This document shows, piece after piece, positions 23,901-35,265 of a stretch of 64,000 nucleotides of DNA; position 1 is the first letter of the stretch, and every line of letters begins with the position of its first letter. Location of the stretch: assembly GCA_973895155.1 (NCBI GenBank), contig OZ316898.1, positions 5,208,001 through 5,272,000 on the forward strand, read 5' to 3'. Source of the stretch: Marsupella aquatica. Lineage: Eukaryota; Marchantiophyta. The notes beneath the pieces were generated by a model. That model saw only the letters and a program-made list of their open reading frames with translations. It was not told where the DNA came from and did not search any database. A program made the translations under genes and the position numbers.

Positions 23901-26900
23901 AAGGATAAAAACAGCTTAGGTGGTTCCACTTAAGAGAATGGCCCTATAAGAAATTAATCTTTTTAATCATTGAAACCATGTACAAAACTTCCAAGGCAAC
24001 CAGGAGCCAGCTTACATTCTAGTGTCTCACGCTAAATCCAGAAGAAGATAACGTTGGGAAAAGTGGCTACAAACCTGGGAGAGGATAGAGTAGTTGAACC
24101 AACAGTTTGGTTGAACATGCATCAGTGACCTAAAGCAAGGTATAATCCTTATAGCTTGACTCGAACAGCTGAGGTTTCAGAAGGCAAGGGGATTGTTAAA
24201 CATTTAAGAAATTGTGCCAGCGCTGAAGGGCTTGAGGTAGCAAATAATGGGGTCAGACAAACTATGACGAGCTCTGTAGCTGTCAACTTCCTTCACATAA
24301 TTTTGCATTTTGTTCGCACGAATCGTAATAGACTGGTATTGGGGGACATAACCTTGGTCCTATCATACCTTCAAATTACGGTCAGAAATTTGTAGTGAAT
24401 GGGAACAGGGCTTTCAGACATTATGACGTCCACCTTACCTGGATACCTGTTGCTAGTGGTAGCAGATTCGCAACCAGAAGTTGATTTGCCGTTTTTCTGT
24501 GAAATATTTGATGACGAATTTTGTGAAAACTATTAGCGGATCATGAGAAGTTCGGCGTATTGAACGCACGAATGAACTGAATTGAAAGCCCAAAGGTACC
24601 CGGAGTCAGAAGAGGTGATCTGCGAAACTGACACATAAATTGAATTTTGGATTACCTCATCAGATTGAGTGAGCAATGGCAGAACATTAGCTTCTTCACA
24701 AAAACTTGATATCCGTCACCGGTCAACTTGCCTCAGATGTTTAACCCATGCACTGCGGAGTTAATTCACTCATCAGGAACCTGTGGGTTGATGTAACTTG
24801 CCAGACCCTGTCCACAGTGCACCCCACTCAATGATCTGCTATGCAAAAACACTTGAATATAAATACCCTTGCACAAAAATTACCTCTTGTCAGTCTGCAG
24901 TTTAACAAGATACAGTGTTGCAGCTACCCAGATGAGTATGAGGATGTCACCAAATGCATTTGAGTTGCTGTGTTGCAGTGTTAGTCAGGTGTGGTCCAGT
25001 TTGCACCCCGGTTACTACCGCGGAGACCCTACAGATCCAGCCTTCACGGACCCTGCAAGAGGACTTCAGAAAGTTGTTGGTAAGCTATGTACTACGTGCT
25101 CTGTTGCTGTGTTAGCCGTGTCATTTAGGGGTGCACCTCATTGACCTTTCGTCCGAAACGTACTGATCGAACCTGCAAGTACGCGAGCGTGCAAGAGGAT
25201 TTCACCCAAATACTGTTTGCTGTGCTGAAATGCAGTAGGAATCGTGTAAACCAGGTCGTAACTCATGATGAATACATCCAAACCGTACAGATCCAGTACT
25301 CGAGATGAGGATTCCACTGCAAGTTGTTGGACTGCCGAGTAGGTGATCGAGTAACCAAAATGCCGATCATCATTCAACTTCCAAAACCTAAAACTCCAGC
25401 TTGCAATGCCAGATATGCGCGAGGGTTCCAGAAAATGTGATTCGTCTGCTGTGTGTCTGCCAAATCCGAGTATGAAGAACGACTTCGATGAATGTTTTTG
25501 TTGTGTTGTGTAGTAGTGGTAGACGTTGAGTATAATTTGCAAATGATTGACCCATATAAACCCTACATTTTCTGCCTGCAAGTACCCAGATCTGCATAAG
25601 GATCAGGCCAAGTCACTGGCGTGCTGTGTCACAGTATTGATCATGTCATCCAATTTGCAAAACAATGAAGCCTCGGTGAAGATCGAACTGTCTGCAAGTA
25701 CTGTACGGTGCATGAAGATGTCACTGAATGTGTTTGGTGAGCAGCCTTGCAGTGGTAGGCATGTAATTAATTTTAAAACTTGTTGATACTTCCGTCCTCA
25801 TCCTACAGATCCAAGATTGAAAGTCGGGATTGCCGTGATATTGTTACTGATGTTCCAGGTGTGTTGTATTGCAGTTGGTAGGCGTGGTGTAATCCACGTA
25901 GTGATTTTTCGATCCTCGTGTCCAAATCCTATATGTCCGGCCAAAACAACCAGCTAACAGACCCTAAACCTCCAACTCACATGTCAGCATTGCAACCTGA
26001 CTCAATGAAATCCTATTTTCTGTAGACGGAAATAGACCCATGCTATCACCGAAAGTCAGCAAAAGATGGAACTTATTTTGCTCGAGACTATAATTGCAGT
26101 CAAGACCAACGTGGAGAATTCACTCCAAGGCGTCAGAGGGGATGTCCTTGACAGACAAGAATCAAAACCAGCCGTACATTGTACTTTCTTGGGGACCCAC
26201 AAAAACTTCAAATCAGTCCAATGACATGGAAACCTCTAGAAGGAGAATTTACCATCGTCAGAATATCGGCGAGATGTCAGACAATGTAGGGAACTGCAGC
26301 TACGGCTTTGCGCTCACAGATGCAAGACCCACTGTGTATAACAAGTAGAATGGAAGCAGTTTACGGAGAAGCGACTAGGCCGCGCCTAACGCTCCGAACA
26401 TTCAACTTCAGAAAGTATCCAAAAGCTTACCCAAAGCTCAGAGATTAGATGTAAGGAACCTTTATGTGACCCTAATCAAATATTTCCCTGGCTTCAAGCT
26501 GTCATAATCGTATCCTATAAAAGCAACGCAACCGACGGAAAAACCACTTAGTTGGAAAACAGAGAAGCGTGAACATCAAAGGTTAAGCAGGTCAAGGAAG
26601 ACAAGTCCGATGCTAACACCTTCGATGTTCCCTTTTTCTCCCCAACCCCCGCTCCTTTCCAATTCCCAGCAAGTCCAGAAATTCAATCTCCTGTCACTCA
26701 AGGATGCTAACATCAACGACCCAATCTTGAAGCCAGGACCGTGTAGCCATCCCATACTCCAGTGCTGCTCCAATAATCCAGGTTCGTACTCGTTTCAATG
26801 CTAGGTTGATCGTGTCCTACATAGCTCCGAATTCGACAAAAGAGGTCTGACCATATATGGACACGTTAATACAAGTCTGCCAGATCCTTTCCACCATGCC

Positions 26901-28929
26901 ATGCTGGCAAAATAACGTAGTCTGCAAGCCCACAAATATGCGTGAAACCATAAGGTTCGTCTCCCCAGTCTTTCCTTTCACCATATTAACTCCTATAATA
27001 TCTTTGAAGTTGACATAGCACATTCCCTCAAACCTTTACCACTGGATACCCAGCTGGAGGATCCATGGGAATAATTATCGCTTGCACAAGAATATCCAAC
27101 TAACATCTTAAAACCACAAATCCAGCCAGCTGAGAAAACCACCGACGGCTTGCAGCATTCGGCCTCCGCTAGAGACACGAATCAAGCAGAAAAAGCTTTC
27201 TGCTGACAGCTACCTGCTAAACCCGGCGCATCTACGGTTAAATTTGCATATATCTGCAAAATCAAGATTCTCAAACTAAATCATAACGAAGAATTCTAAA
27301 AGACCCGCTGAAGAAAACATATACCTATTCAACTTAACCGCATTCCCTAAGAAAATATGCCAGGGAAAGTCTTCCTTTAAACTCCTAAGACAGATCCTCA
27401 CACTGGATATCTCAGCTGTAACCCCAGGTCAATACAAGACACTGGTGATGATAAGAAAGGTACTGACAGGCAAGTGCCGAAGCAAATTGATCGCTCCCTG
27501 AAGAGAGCCTCTCGGGTGTGTAAGAGAAAAATATGAGAGCAAAAAGTTCAACAAGGATGAGATGTCCAGACCATTACTCCCAATGACTTGTCCGCGCATA
27601 CCTTCAGAATAGACTTTGATCGAACCCTTTCACGCTCCTTCCCGAGTTTCACAAATCGAATTGCCCAATAATTCCTAGATCGTCCAAGGCTCCCCTATTT
27701 TCAATAGTAAGGAAAGAAAAGACAGGACGTCTTGTTCACAGATACGCCAACATAAATAAAGGGGCTGTTCACTAGTACCAAGCTCTGAAAACTGGTGGAG
27801 AATTCAGGGGGTGGTCACTCATGATTCCAGTTCGGAGAAATTCAACACATCAACCTGTCAAGCAACATAAAGATAATCACAACCGAAAAAATCCGTTGTA
27901 AACATCTCACAGTCAAAAATCTCCAAAATTGATCTCAAAACGTTAAAAAGTGTTGAGCCCAAAGATCTTAAGGACTGTGTCCGTCAATCTTGAGATTATG
28001 GGGACAGATAATCGTTCGTATTATCCAGAGGATGCTGCTGAACGATCAAAGAACAGTACAACAAATAAGAGGCCTCACCTCGACTAGGCTCATCGAACAG
28101 AGGTTACTAGCATAACCCAAAACCTCGACACTAATGCCAATCAAAAATGTTCGAAGATATCTCGCAAGATGAAATCGCTCTAAGTACAACAGTTCATAAG
28201 AGAAAACTAGAGATCATAGCTGCGGTGAGAGAATACCTCGGGAGCTATGGAGGACTATTACAAGTGAACAAGACCGACGACACAATCTTCATGTTTAGGA
28301 CAACCCTCTCTGGAATAGCAAAAGAGTTGGATGACAAGGTCAGCAACATCCAAATCCCGGGGGATCAGCATTTAACCACACCATAAAATCTTGATGTCAA
28401 GCAGCATCTTCACCCACGCGAGGTCACAGATGCTTTTGGAAGAAACAGCTTTGGTAAGGTCAAATGGAATGGATACCTGCAGCACTTATGAATCCTGGAA
28501 CATAAAACAACCTGGGCAGGATACATTTGAACTGGCCTCCTCAATAGAAATCGCAAATTACGCACTGCTCCAGGAAGGGATCTTGCCGAACTGAAAAGCT
28601 AGGTCTGAGAGCAATCACTGGTAGGTCGCATAGACGTGAAACTTGCAAGTTCGCAGATCTGACCGCAACATTGTAAACAACAGAAAAGGGACAGTCTGCA
28701 CAGCAGTCGCCCCAAGTATATCACAAGGCCAACGCATCTTCAGGCTAACAGCGATGGCGGGGGCCAGAGCAAAAACCTGTTTCGGAAAGGTGGGCCACGT
28801 ACCCATTCCGGTGGTATCACGCTGCAAACCACAACACTAGACATCTGGGTGCCAACTCCTGAATTTGCCGAAGCGAATATAAAATGAAACCGGTCATCAT
28901 TGAGATCCTTTCCAGGTTCCATCACTGAT
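20921..28929. other. Long stretch without a recognisable gene
   Basis: Several ORFs of 80-150 codons occur (for example 23480-23929 and 25138-25581 on the minus strand, 28147-28386 on the plus strand), none with a motif I know. A ~36-bp word containing GTACAATATAGAG is repeated near 22885-22945. Between about 24890 and 25990 similar words recur at irregular spacing (CTGCAAGTAC, GATGTCAC, TGCTGTGTTGCAGT), suggesting an old diverged repeat. A gene with many small exons cannot be excluded. Confidence 0.35.
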
Positions 28930-29560
28930 GTCGTTTCCTCGTCTGGAAATAACCACCTTCCAGAAAAGCAATCACGCGTGTAGTGAAAATGTGCCGCAAG
29001 CTCCCTATCAACTGTCTAGGTTGACAGAGAAGGTGCTCCAAAAGTGGACCATCGATGCAACTTTCAAAGCAGCAAATAATTCTTCCTTCTATTGTATACC
29101 ATCAGGATAAACTGCATCTCAATTTTCTGAATTTGACGGACAGCATTGTTGTACAAGTGGACCATGTATGCACCTTCCAGAACCGCAGTTATCAAGTATC
29201 ATCAAACGTGTGCCGACCAGGGCACCCTCCATATCGACCATCTCAGTTGACAGAGGATAGGAATGCTCTACCGGTGGACCATTAATGGAACTTATAGATC
29301 AGCCGATATCAAATATTGTCAGATGTACACACCATTCAGGGAGAACTCCAGGACAGCTATTTCAGCTGACAAACGGTAGAATTTCAACCCAGGTGCACCA
29401 TTACTGGAACCTCCAGAACAGATACCGAATATCGCCAAATGGATTCGCCATGCTGGACAAACTCCATGTCAACTATTTGAGCTAACAGAGGGTAGAATTG
29501 CCAAACAGGGGGATCATTGATGCAATGAAATTTCCAATGTGTTCCGTGGAACACAACCGA
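28930..29560. repeat. Degenerate tandem array, ~113-119-bp period, about five units
   Basis: The anchor TGGACCAT.GATGCAACTT recurs at 29045, 29158, 29275, 29394 and 29511 with spacings of 113, 117, 119 and 117 bp. Other periodic words are TCA(G/A).TGACAGA before each anchor and CC(A/G)...CC(A)GAACAG after it. Copies are strongly diverged, and the period is not a multiple of three, so it is not a protein repeat. Confidence 0.75.
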
Positions 29561-31249
29561 ACCATGAGCTTCCAATGTCAGCCAGCCTGTGTTTAATTGC
29601 ACGGCCTGAGATGTCTAGCTTTGCTGTGGTGAATAACCGAGCAGACTTTTTCAAACAGCCTCTCTTTGTCATTGTCATCCAAACCACCAAAAGTCCTTCA
29701 ACAGACTCGAAGTCACATCATCATTTGCTCCGATAGGACCATCCTGATGTTTGTGAGGACCATTTGAGACAAGATTTTCTTTCGGGGCAATCTCGACACG
29801 CTTGGAGGACAAGTAACCCCAACACCGGGGGAAAATCTTTCATAGGAAACGTGGGGAAATTGCCAGATACCTCTTGATCCCGTGAGGGGGGCAACACAAA
29901 CCAGATACAATCTATCAGGTCTACTTGCAACCACTGTTGCAATAAACCAGACATTTTTTCTTGAAACAAACTCCGCAGTAACCCCTCCGGAAGGGATTGA
30001 CTCATGGAAGATTGCAATGAATAGATATTTTCTTCCGGCAAGCTCAGCAGTATACCAGCCTGGTAGCACTCATAGAGACTTGCCTTTCAACAGCAGCTGT
30101 CACAAACAGACACCAGCGGCTCCTCCAATTAAGGTACAACCCCGCTACACAATCTTCAAATCAATCGAGACTTCCACCTCTTGAATCGGCTTCAGTAGGC
30201 AATTGAGTCCAAACCGAGTAGTAAGAATACCAACACGTCGCCCTGTCAACCCGGTTGAAACATAACTGCTGGCGAATCCAGTCAACCCTCCTAAGCAATA
30301 AATCCCTCGATTCCGTCGAGCGATCGTTCCGAACCCCTCTCTTCCTCCACACTGAATCGAGAACAGAGTGAGACAGACAACCTTCAGTAAACCAGCAAAT
30401 CTAACCCAGTTCAGGAGAGGAGCACTGGCGTGGCGAATTGCCAATTTGTCCCAGCACGAAAGCATGATCTGCACGCAACATCTCATACGGGCATGCAACA
30501 ACGACTATGCCAAACAAGCCGGTCTCGCGACCTAGACTGTATCTAAAGCATCAGATATACAAGCTATTTTACCAATACTACAGGACAAAGGTGCCCGTCA
30601 CTGACGAGGCATACACGAGATGCAATTGGGTCTGTTACACTGCAGCGCAAGGCCTAGCCCGCTCACCAGACGCACCACAACACAGGACAAATTGTTCGCC
30701 ACATCTCGAGGGACTGTCGAGACACTACGACATCTACCCAACTAGGACAAGACGCCTGGATTTTCGTCAAGAACTACTGAGACTGAACTATCACTTCGTC
30801 CTCACTTCTTTGACACCACTTCTCAGACACAGCTATATTCCACGACAGGACGCTCAGGGCAAAGGCGAACACAGACCTCAAATTAAAGTACAGGATAGAC
30901 GACGACTTAGGGATACTCTCCAAATCGCTAGGATTTCGCTCACATCATGAAAAGTATCACATCGAACTAGAACAAAACTGCAATTTCGTGCCTCCTTCAG
31001 CTTGTTCTCAGAGTTTGAGACTCAAAGTAGCGAAACTAAGAACAATGGAATTGGGTTTCGTAAAACTTCAACGCCATCTTCGCTCCACCTCCAAAGGCAG
31101 TAGCAATCTTCACCAGACCACACGGGTGCAGCAGCAGCGCAGATGCGGCATCCTGCGGGACCATCATCGTCGACAGTCTCAGGCGAGGAACTCCTCGAAC
31201 GACCGTTCATCGAGACACAAAAGAAGAAACGTATTCTTCTAGATGCAAG
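29561..31249. other. No recognisable gene; unsupported ORFs only
   Basis: ORFs at 29713-30069 (-), 30145-30501 (-) and 30507-30950 (+) start at plausible codons and have mixed composition, but none resembles a known family. At 31022-31210 (-) a short ORF starts with ATG and contains one CRIC word; this alone is too little to call a RING-type exon. Confidence 0.3.
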
Positions 31250-32560
31250 ATAAGTCTACAACTCCTGTAAACCCAAACAGACTCGGTATGAAAGCACCAA
31301 AGTACTTAAAGCTTCCTCCTTCACGCACACAAAAAGGCGCGCCGGCGTCAGAGAGACAAGGAGAAGACAGAGCGAGAGAGAGCAACTACAATAAATGAAG
31401 TATTCTTGTGGCAGTCCAAAAGTCCACAACCGACAGAGAAGCCAGAACACGAATCGGCTGACGCGCCACACAAGAAATGACTTTGGACAACGAGTGGATC
31501 ACCTCAGAGAGACACAGAGAGCTTTGGTAAAAGGAGCAACGGGGAGAGCGAGAGCCGAGGGAAGGGACTGAAAGGAAGCACGGCACATGAACGAAGAATC
31601 AACGAAAGGACGCTATCCCAAACGGACGATGGTTCACGACAACAAACGAAGATGAACTCGGAGAAAGAGCAAAGTAGTGAAAGTGAAAAGAACGCGGGAG
31701 ACCGGGAGAGCAAGAAAAGAGGGATGGAGGGAACTTCGGAAGGAAGGAAGGAAAAAATTTCGTGCAGTAGACTCTAGAGAAAACGAAAACGAAAACGAGG
31801 GAGGGAAGGAAAACTCTTCGTTACTCTCCGACAAAGACGAACACAGAACCAGTGACGCCACTGCATGGAACGACGCCAATTCCACTTCCGGGGGCCTGAT
31901 CACGAGACAGAAGAAGGAGGAGGAGGAGGCAAGAGCCCAAGAGACTGATCACCCACGAGGTCGAGAAACCGAGAAAGGCATTACAATTTACGTGCGAGGG
32001 ACCGAACATGAAGGACGCCAATTCCAATTCCGGGAACAGAAGAAAGAGGCAGAGGAGGAGGCAAGAGCGCAAGAGACTGATCCCAGATGAGGTCGAGCGG
32101 AGAAACGGAGACAGGCTTTACAATAATTATGTGCGAGGGACCGAATGTAACGCACGCCAATTCTAATTCCGCCATTCCGGGGACCTCGATCACGAGAGAG
32201 AAGGAAGAAGAGGAGGAGGCAAGAGCGCAAGAGACTGATCACTGATGAGGTCGAGCAGAGAAACGGAGAAACAGAGAGGGACCGAATGTGACAACAGCAG
32301 AGGAGACCAGAATCAAGAAAGGGAAGTCGGCGACAAAACGAGGGCTCTCGTCTTTGGACAAGACGAAGACGAGGGTACTGAGGGAACTGAGGGAACCGGA
32401 GGGCCGTTGGATTGGGAGAGAGGGAACTGACGGAACCGGAGGACCTTTGGATTCGGCATTGGGAACAGAGGGAACGGGAGGACCGTTGGATTGGGACGGG
32501 ACAGGACAGGACAGGACGAAGAGGACAAGAGACGTGCGGTTCTGGCCTTGAAACAACCAA
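31250..32560. repeat. Purine-rich block with two tandem arrays
   Basis: The + strand is dominated by A and G. Three units anchored by GCAAGAGCGCAAGAGACTGA (31929, 32061, 32219; spacing 132 and 158 bp) carry GACGCCAATTCC about 55-75 bp upstream. At about 32370-32520 a second array repeats GGGAACCGGAGGACC followed by TTGGATT three times and ends in ACAGG pentamers. The long minus-strand ORF here is low-complexity Ser/Pro/Arg text and is an artefact. Read on the minus strand, this is a CT-rich tract of the kind found in plant promoters and leaders, but no gene follows that I can identify. Confidence 0.7.
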
Positions 32561-32854
32561 TGACCTCATACAAGGGGGACGTGTCCCAAAACTTCTTATT
32601 TTTCTTGAAAGGGGCACTTTACTTGCAAGAAAAGTAAAACCCATTAAACACCAGAGTAATATGGTCAGACCACATGAGGGCAAGGACCAAAAGTCACCCA
32701 GAGGCCAAACACATTAGCCCCGAGTACAGGGGTACAAATGGGAAAAGAAAGAAAGAAAAGAAAAGAAAGGTGCAAATATGAGGGCCAACTCAACCCCAAA
32801 GCAAAACAACTTTATTAATACGCGGGGTAGCAATCAAGGAGGCTTGGATATGGG

Positions 32855-33910
32855 TTCCAAATGTTTTTTTATTGCGTACAGATGCTACTAGAAGCACATG
32901 ATACATTGATGGTTGGACATAATGGAGTGGCAAAACCATGAAACAACTGCAAAGCAAATATTGATGATTGATCATATGTGATTTGAGATGTCTAGACATA
33001 TGTTCATAGTTAAGTGTTTAGTTTGCCAGCAAAATAAATCTTCTAATCAGAAATAGATAGGTCTTCTCCAACCACTCCCCATACCGGAATGACGATGAAA
33101 ACATGTTTTGATGTATCTAGTCATATCATATGTGTTAAATTATGACGTCTTCCTTCATGACGATCCAATCAGTATTCATTCTATGCACACGTAGTCGACA
33201 CAATCTCTACGTGGTTCACCTCTTCTCTAAGACTATGTCCTCACGAACACTCAAACTTTATTCAAGAGTAGACGAACACACATGCTCTCCCTCTTCCTCT
33301 AGTTGCTCCGTTACAATGAGTAAGTAACCCACACCAACAGTTTACATTAGCTCTGGTATATACAAGATCACACACGATTAATCTAACCTCAGCTAAGACT
33401 CTAACTATAGTTAACCTAATTGTCGTAACCTATGAATAATAAGACTAAGAACAATCCTTAACAATATGATCTACAACCAAGGACATAATGTTATTGTTGT
33501 CTTTGTGAATAAACTCACCAAGATTATACATATTTAACCCACATTAGATATGATAATTGCTCCAAAGGTAGTACAACACTTTCTTGTAATAGAGTTTGCT
33601 CAACATGGGATGTGTACTACATCAACTTCAAATCAAGGCAAACAGTTCACAAGTTAAGTCTCTTTTGAAAAAGCTTATTTAGGTCTGTTAAAACCAAGTT
33701 AGCTATTTTTTACTAAGGTCTATTACTCTAAAGATGGATGGTCAAACCAGATGTGCCAATCAAACTATCGAGAAGATACTATGAGCATATATACTTGATC
33801 AGCAAACAGAGTGGGATCTTGCCTTACCCTTGGTTGAGTTTGCTTACAAAAATCTGCTCACCCAGATGAATTCTCGATTCGTTCAACTGTGCCATAGGAA
33901 ATGGAAGGTT
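32855..33910 (+). pseudogene. Decayed Ty3/gypsy integrase, interrupted by a solo LTR
   Basis: Broken pieces of a gypsy integrase lie in order. 32875-32945 reads like the HHCC zinc-binding region (EAHDTLMVGHNGVAK) and 33020-33090 continues it (CLVCQQNK, GLLQPLPIP). 33490-33660 holds remnants of the catalytic core, and 33725-33905 the segment after it (MDGQT, LDQQTEWDLALPLVEFAY). Many stops and frameshifts are present, so it is long dead. The relic is split at 33128-33468 by a copia-family solo LTR with a target-site duplication. No LTRs of its own were found. Confidence 0.85.
33128..33468 (-). mobile_element. Solo LTR of the copia family, with 5-bp target-site duplication
   Basis: The LTR spans 33133-33463 (331 bp), starts TGTT and ends AACA, and is flanked by ATATG on both sides (33128-33132 and 33464-33468). 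It is a diverged relative of the 344-bp LTRs at 39493 and 45889: shared words include GTAGTCGACACA(A), CTACGTGGTTCACCTC, CTCCGT(T/A)ACAATGAG and AACAAT in the same order. Solo LTRs arise when the two LTRs of an element recombine and delete the interior. Strand is assigned by analogy to the copia element. Confidence 0.9.
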
Positions 33911-34930
33911 ACTCCAGTTCCTATGTGCACTACGGACCCTCCTGTCCTACTAGTTAATTGCTGAATTATTCCCGGATACATTCGATTATGCAGTAAGTTC
34001 CCCAGTTCCGAAGATTCGGTCCACCGCCGGTAGATTTTATCCACTAAGCCGATTGTACACTCGCTGCAAGACATAGTGGTATTGTACTAACTAGGTAGCA
34101 TGTGAGGAAGTAGTGTTCACCACTTCACACTCTCAAATTACAGCGTTGGAGGTGAACTGTAAATCTCCGCTCCTTTGTACTATGTTTGATATGAGAACTC
34201 TCGACCCCGAGCGTTTGTCCTTAACGCAATTAGCAGGCAGATGCTCTTTTGTTGGTCTGATTTTGAGATTGCAGAATTCAAGCAACTGGTGCGAAATTGT
34301 GAACCGAAGGATATTAGGTTTGGAGCCGAGTCGAGGGCTCTTATACTCCAAGGTGTCGAGCAACTTTCAGATGCTGTGAAGTTTACCATGGGCCCGAAGG
34401 TATAGAAGAGAGCTGTTTAACGTAATTGTTGTCTGCCACTTATAAAATTATGTTTAGATGTCGTAGGTATGTGACATCCTTGAACTACTCACTAATTGCT
34501 TTGTGAATCGTACTCTTTTCCAGGGTCGAGGTGTGTTTATTGAGGAAAGTTTTGGTTCTCCTAAAACCACGAGTTCCTGTATAAAGTACTTCGGTTAACC
34601 CGTAGTACTCCTTTCAAATATAGTACAATTGTATGTGCGAGAGAGCATGGATATGATGAAGTAAGAGGTGTGTGACTTTTCTATCTCTACGCTACAAATG
34701 ATTTCATCATGTTCTGTAATGATTACGGAAATGCAGCGAGCCGGTACAGCACTGGCATGGTTGAATTAATAAAGCAATTACAGTCGATGAATTAGTTGTG
34801 GCCCCATTCAAGCGGTGTGGTTGGTGTAAAATTTAGAAGGATTCGGCTTTCACTATAATTGTAAAACAAATTCTGGGGTGACTGGAGCTGTGCAAACCAT
34901 GCAGAAGCGTTGGAGAAAAGGACTCCAATG
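33911..34930. other. No recognisable gene
   Basis: Short ORFs overlap on both strands around 34113-34389 without recognisable motifs. No repeat or RNA gene was seen. Confidence 0.35.
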
Positions 34931-34954
34931 CGAACAGGCGGAATTCCTCGTAGC

Positions 34955-35265
34955 GAGAAGTGAAAACCCTTAGAAGAGAGCTCAAAGATGTCCTAGTTGG
35001 TTGGATTTCTTCAATGAGAACGGATCCTTTGGGGAGTTATCCCTACCCTTGGTTTGATGTGGAACTCTTGTATTATGCCTATCAGTGGATTGTTCTCGTA
35101 TCTTGTTTGAGGGTTTAGGGTTTAGAGTTTAAACCCTAAGATGTGGCCAACCCTGTCATCATTGATCGAGTGATCACCGAGTTGCCAGACAATGATTACC
35201 CTGCATTTCCATACCGCCAGGACTGCAAAGGGTATTGGAATGTGAATGAGCACATAGAATTCTAG
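34955..35265 (+). pseudogene. Two protein-like fragments flanking a telomere-type word
   Basis: About 34958-35120 is open after a TAG and includes TDPLGSYPYPWFDVELLYYAY, hydrophobic and aromatic, ending at TAG. After a palindromic telomere-like patch at 35110-35139 (GGGTTTAGGGTTTAG then AAACCCTAA), a different frame at 35140-35265 is open for 41 codons and includes ELPDNDYPAFPYRQD and NVNEHIEF before TAG. Both look like real exons of an unidentified protein, but no start or splice sites are secure. The segment ends exactly where the PPR duplication begins. Confidence 0.3.

Noticed and set aside
31022-31210. Possible RING-variant (CRIC) exon on the minus strand
   Set aside because: Only one CxxC-type word; none of the other zinc ligands follows.
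31988-32683. 231-codon ORF on the minus strand
   Set aside because: Low-complexity Ser/Pro/Arg text produced by the purine-rich repeats, read on the opposite strand.
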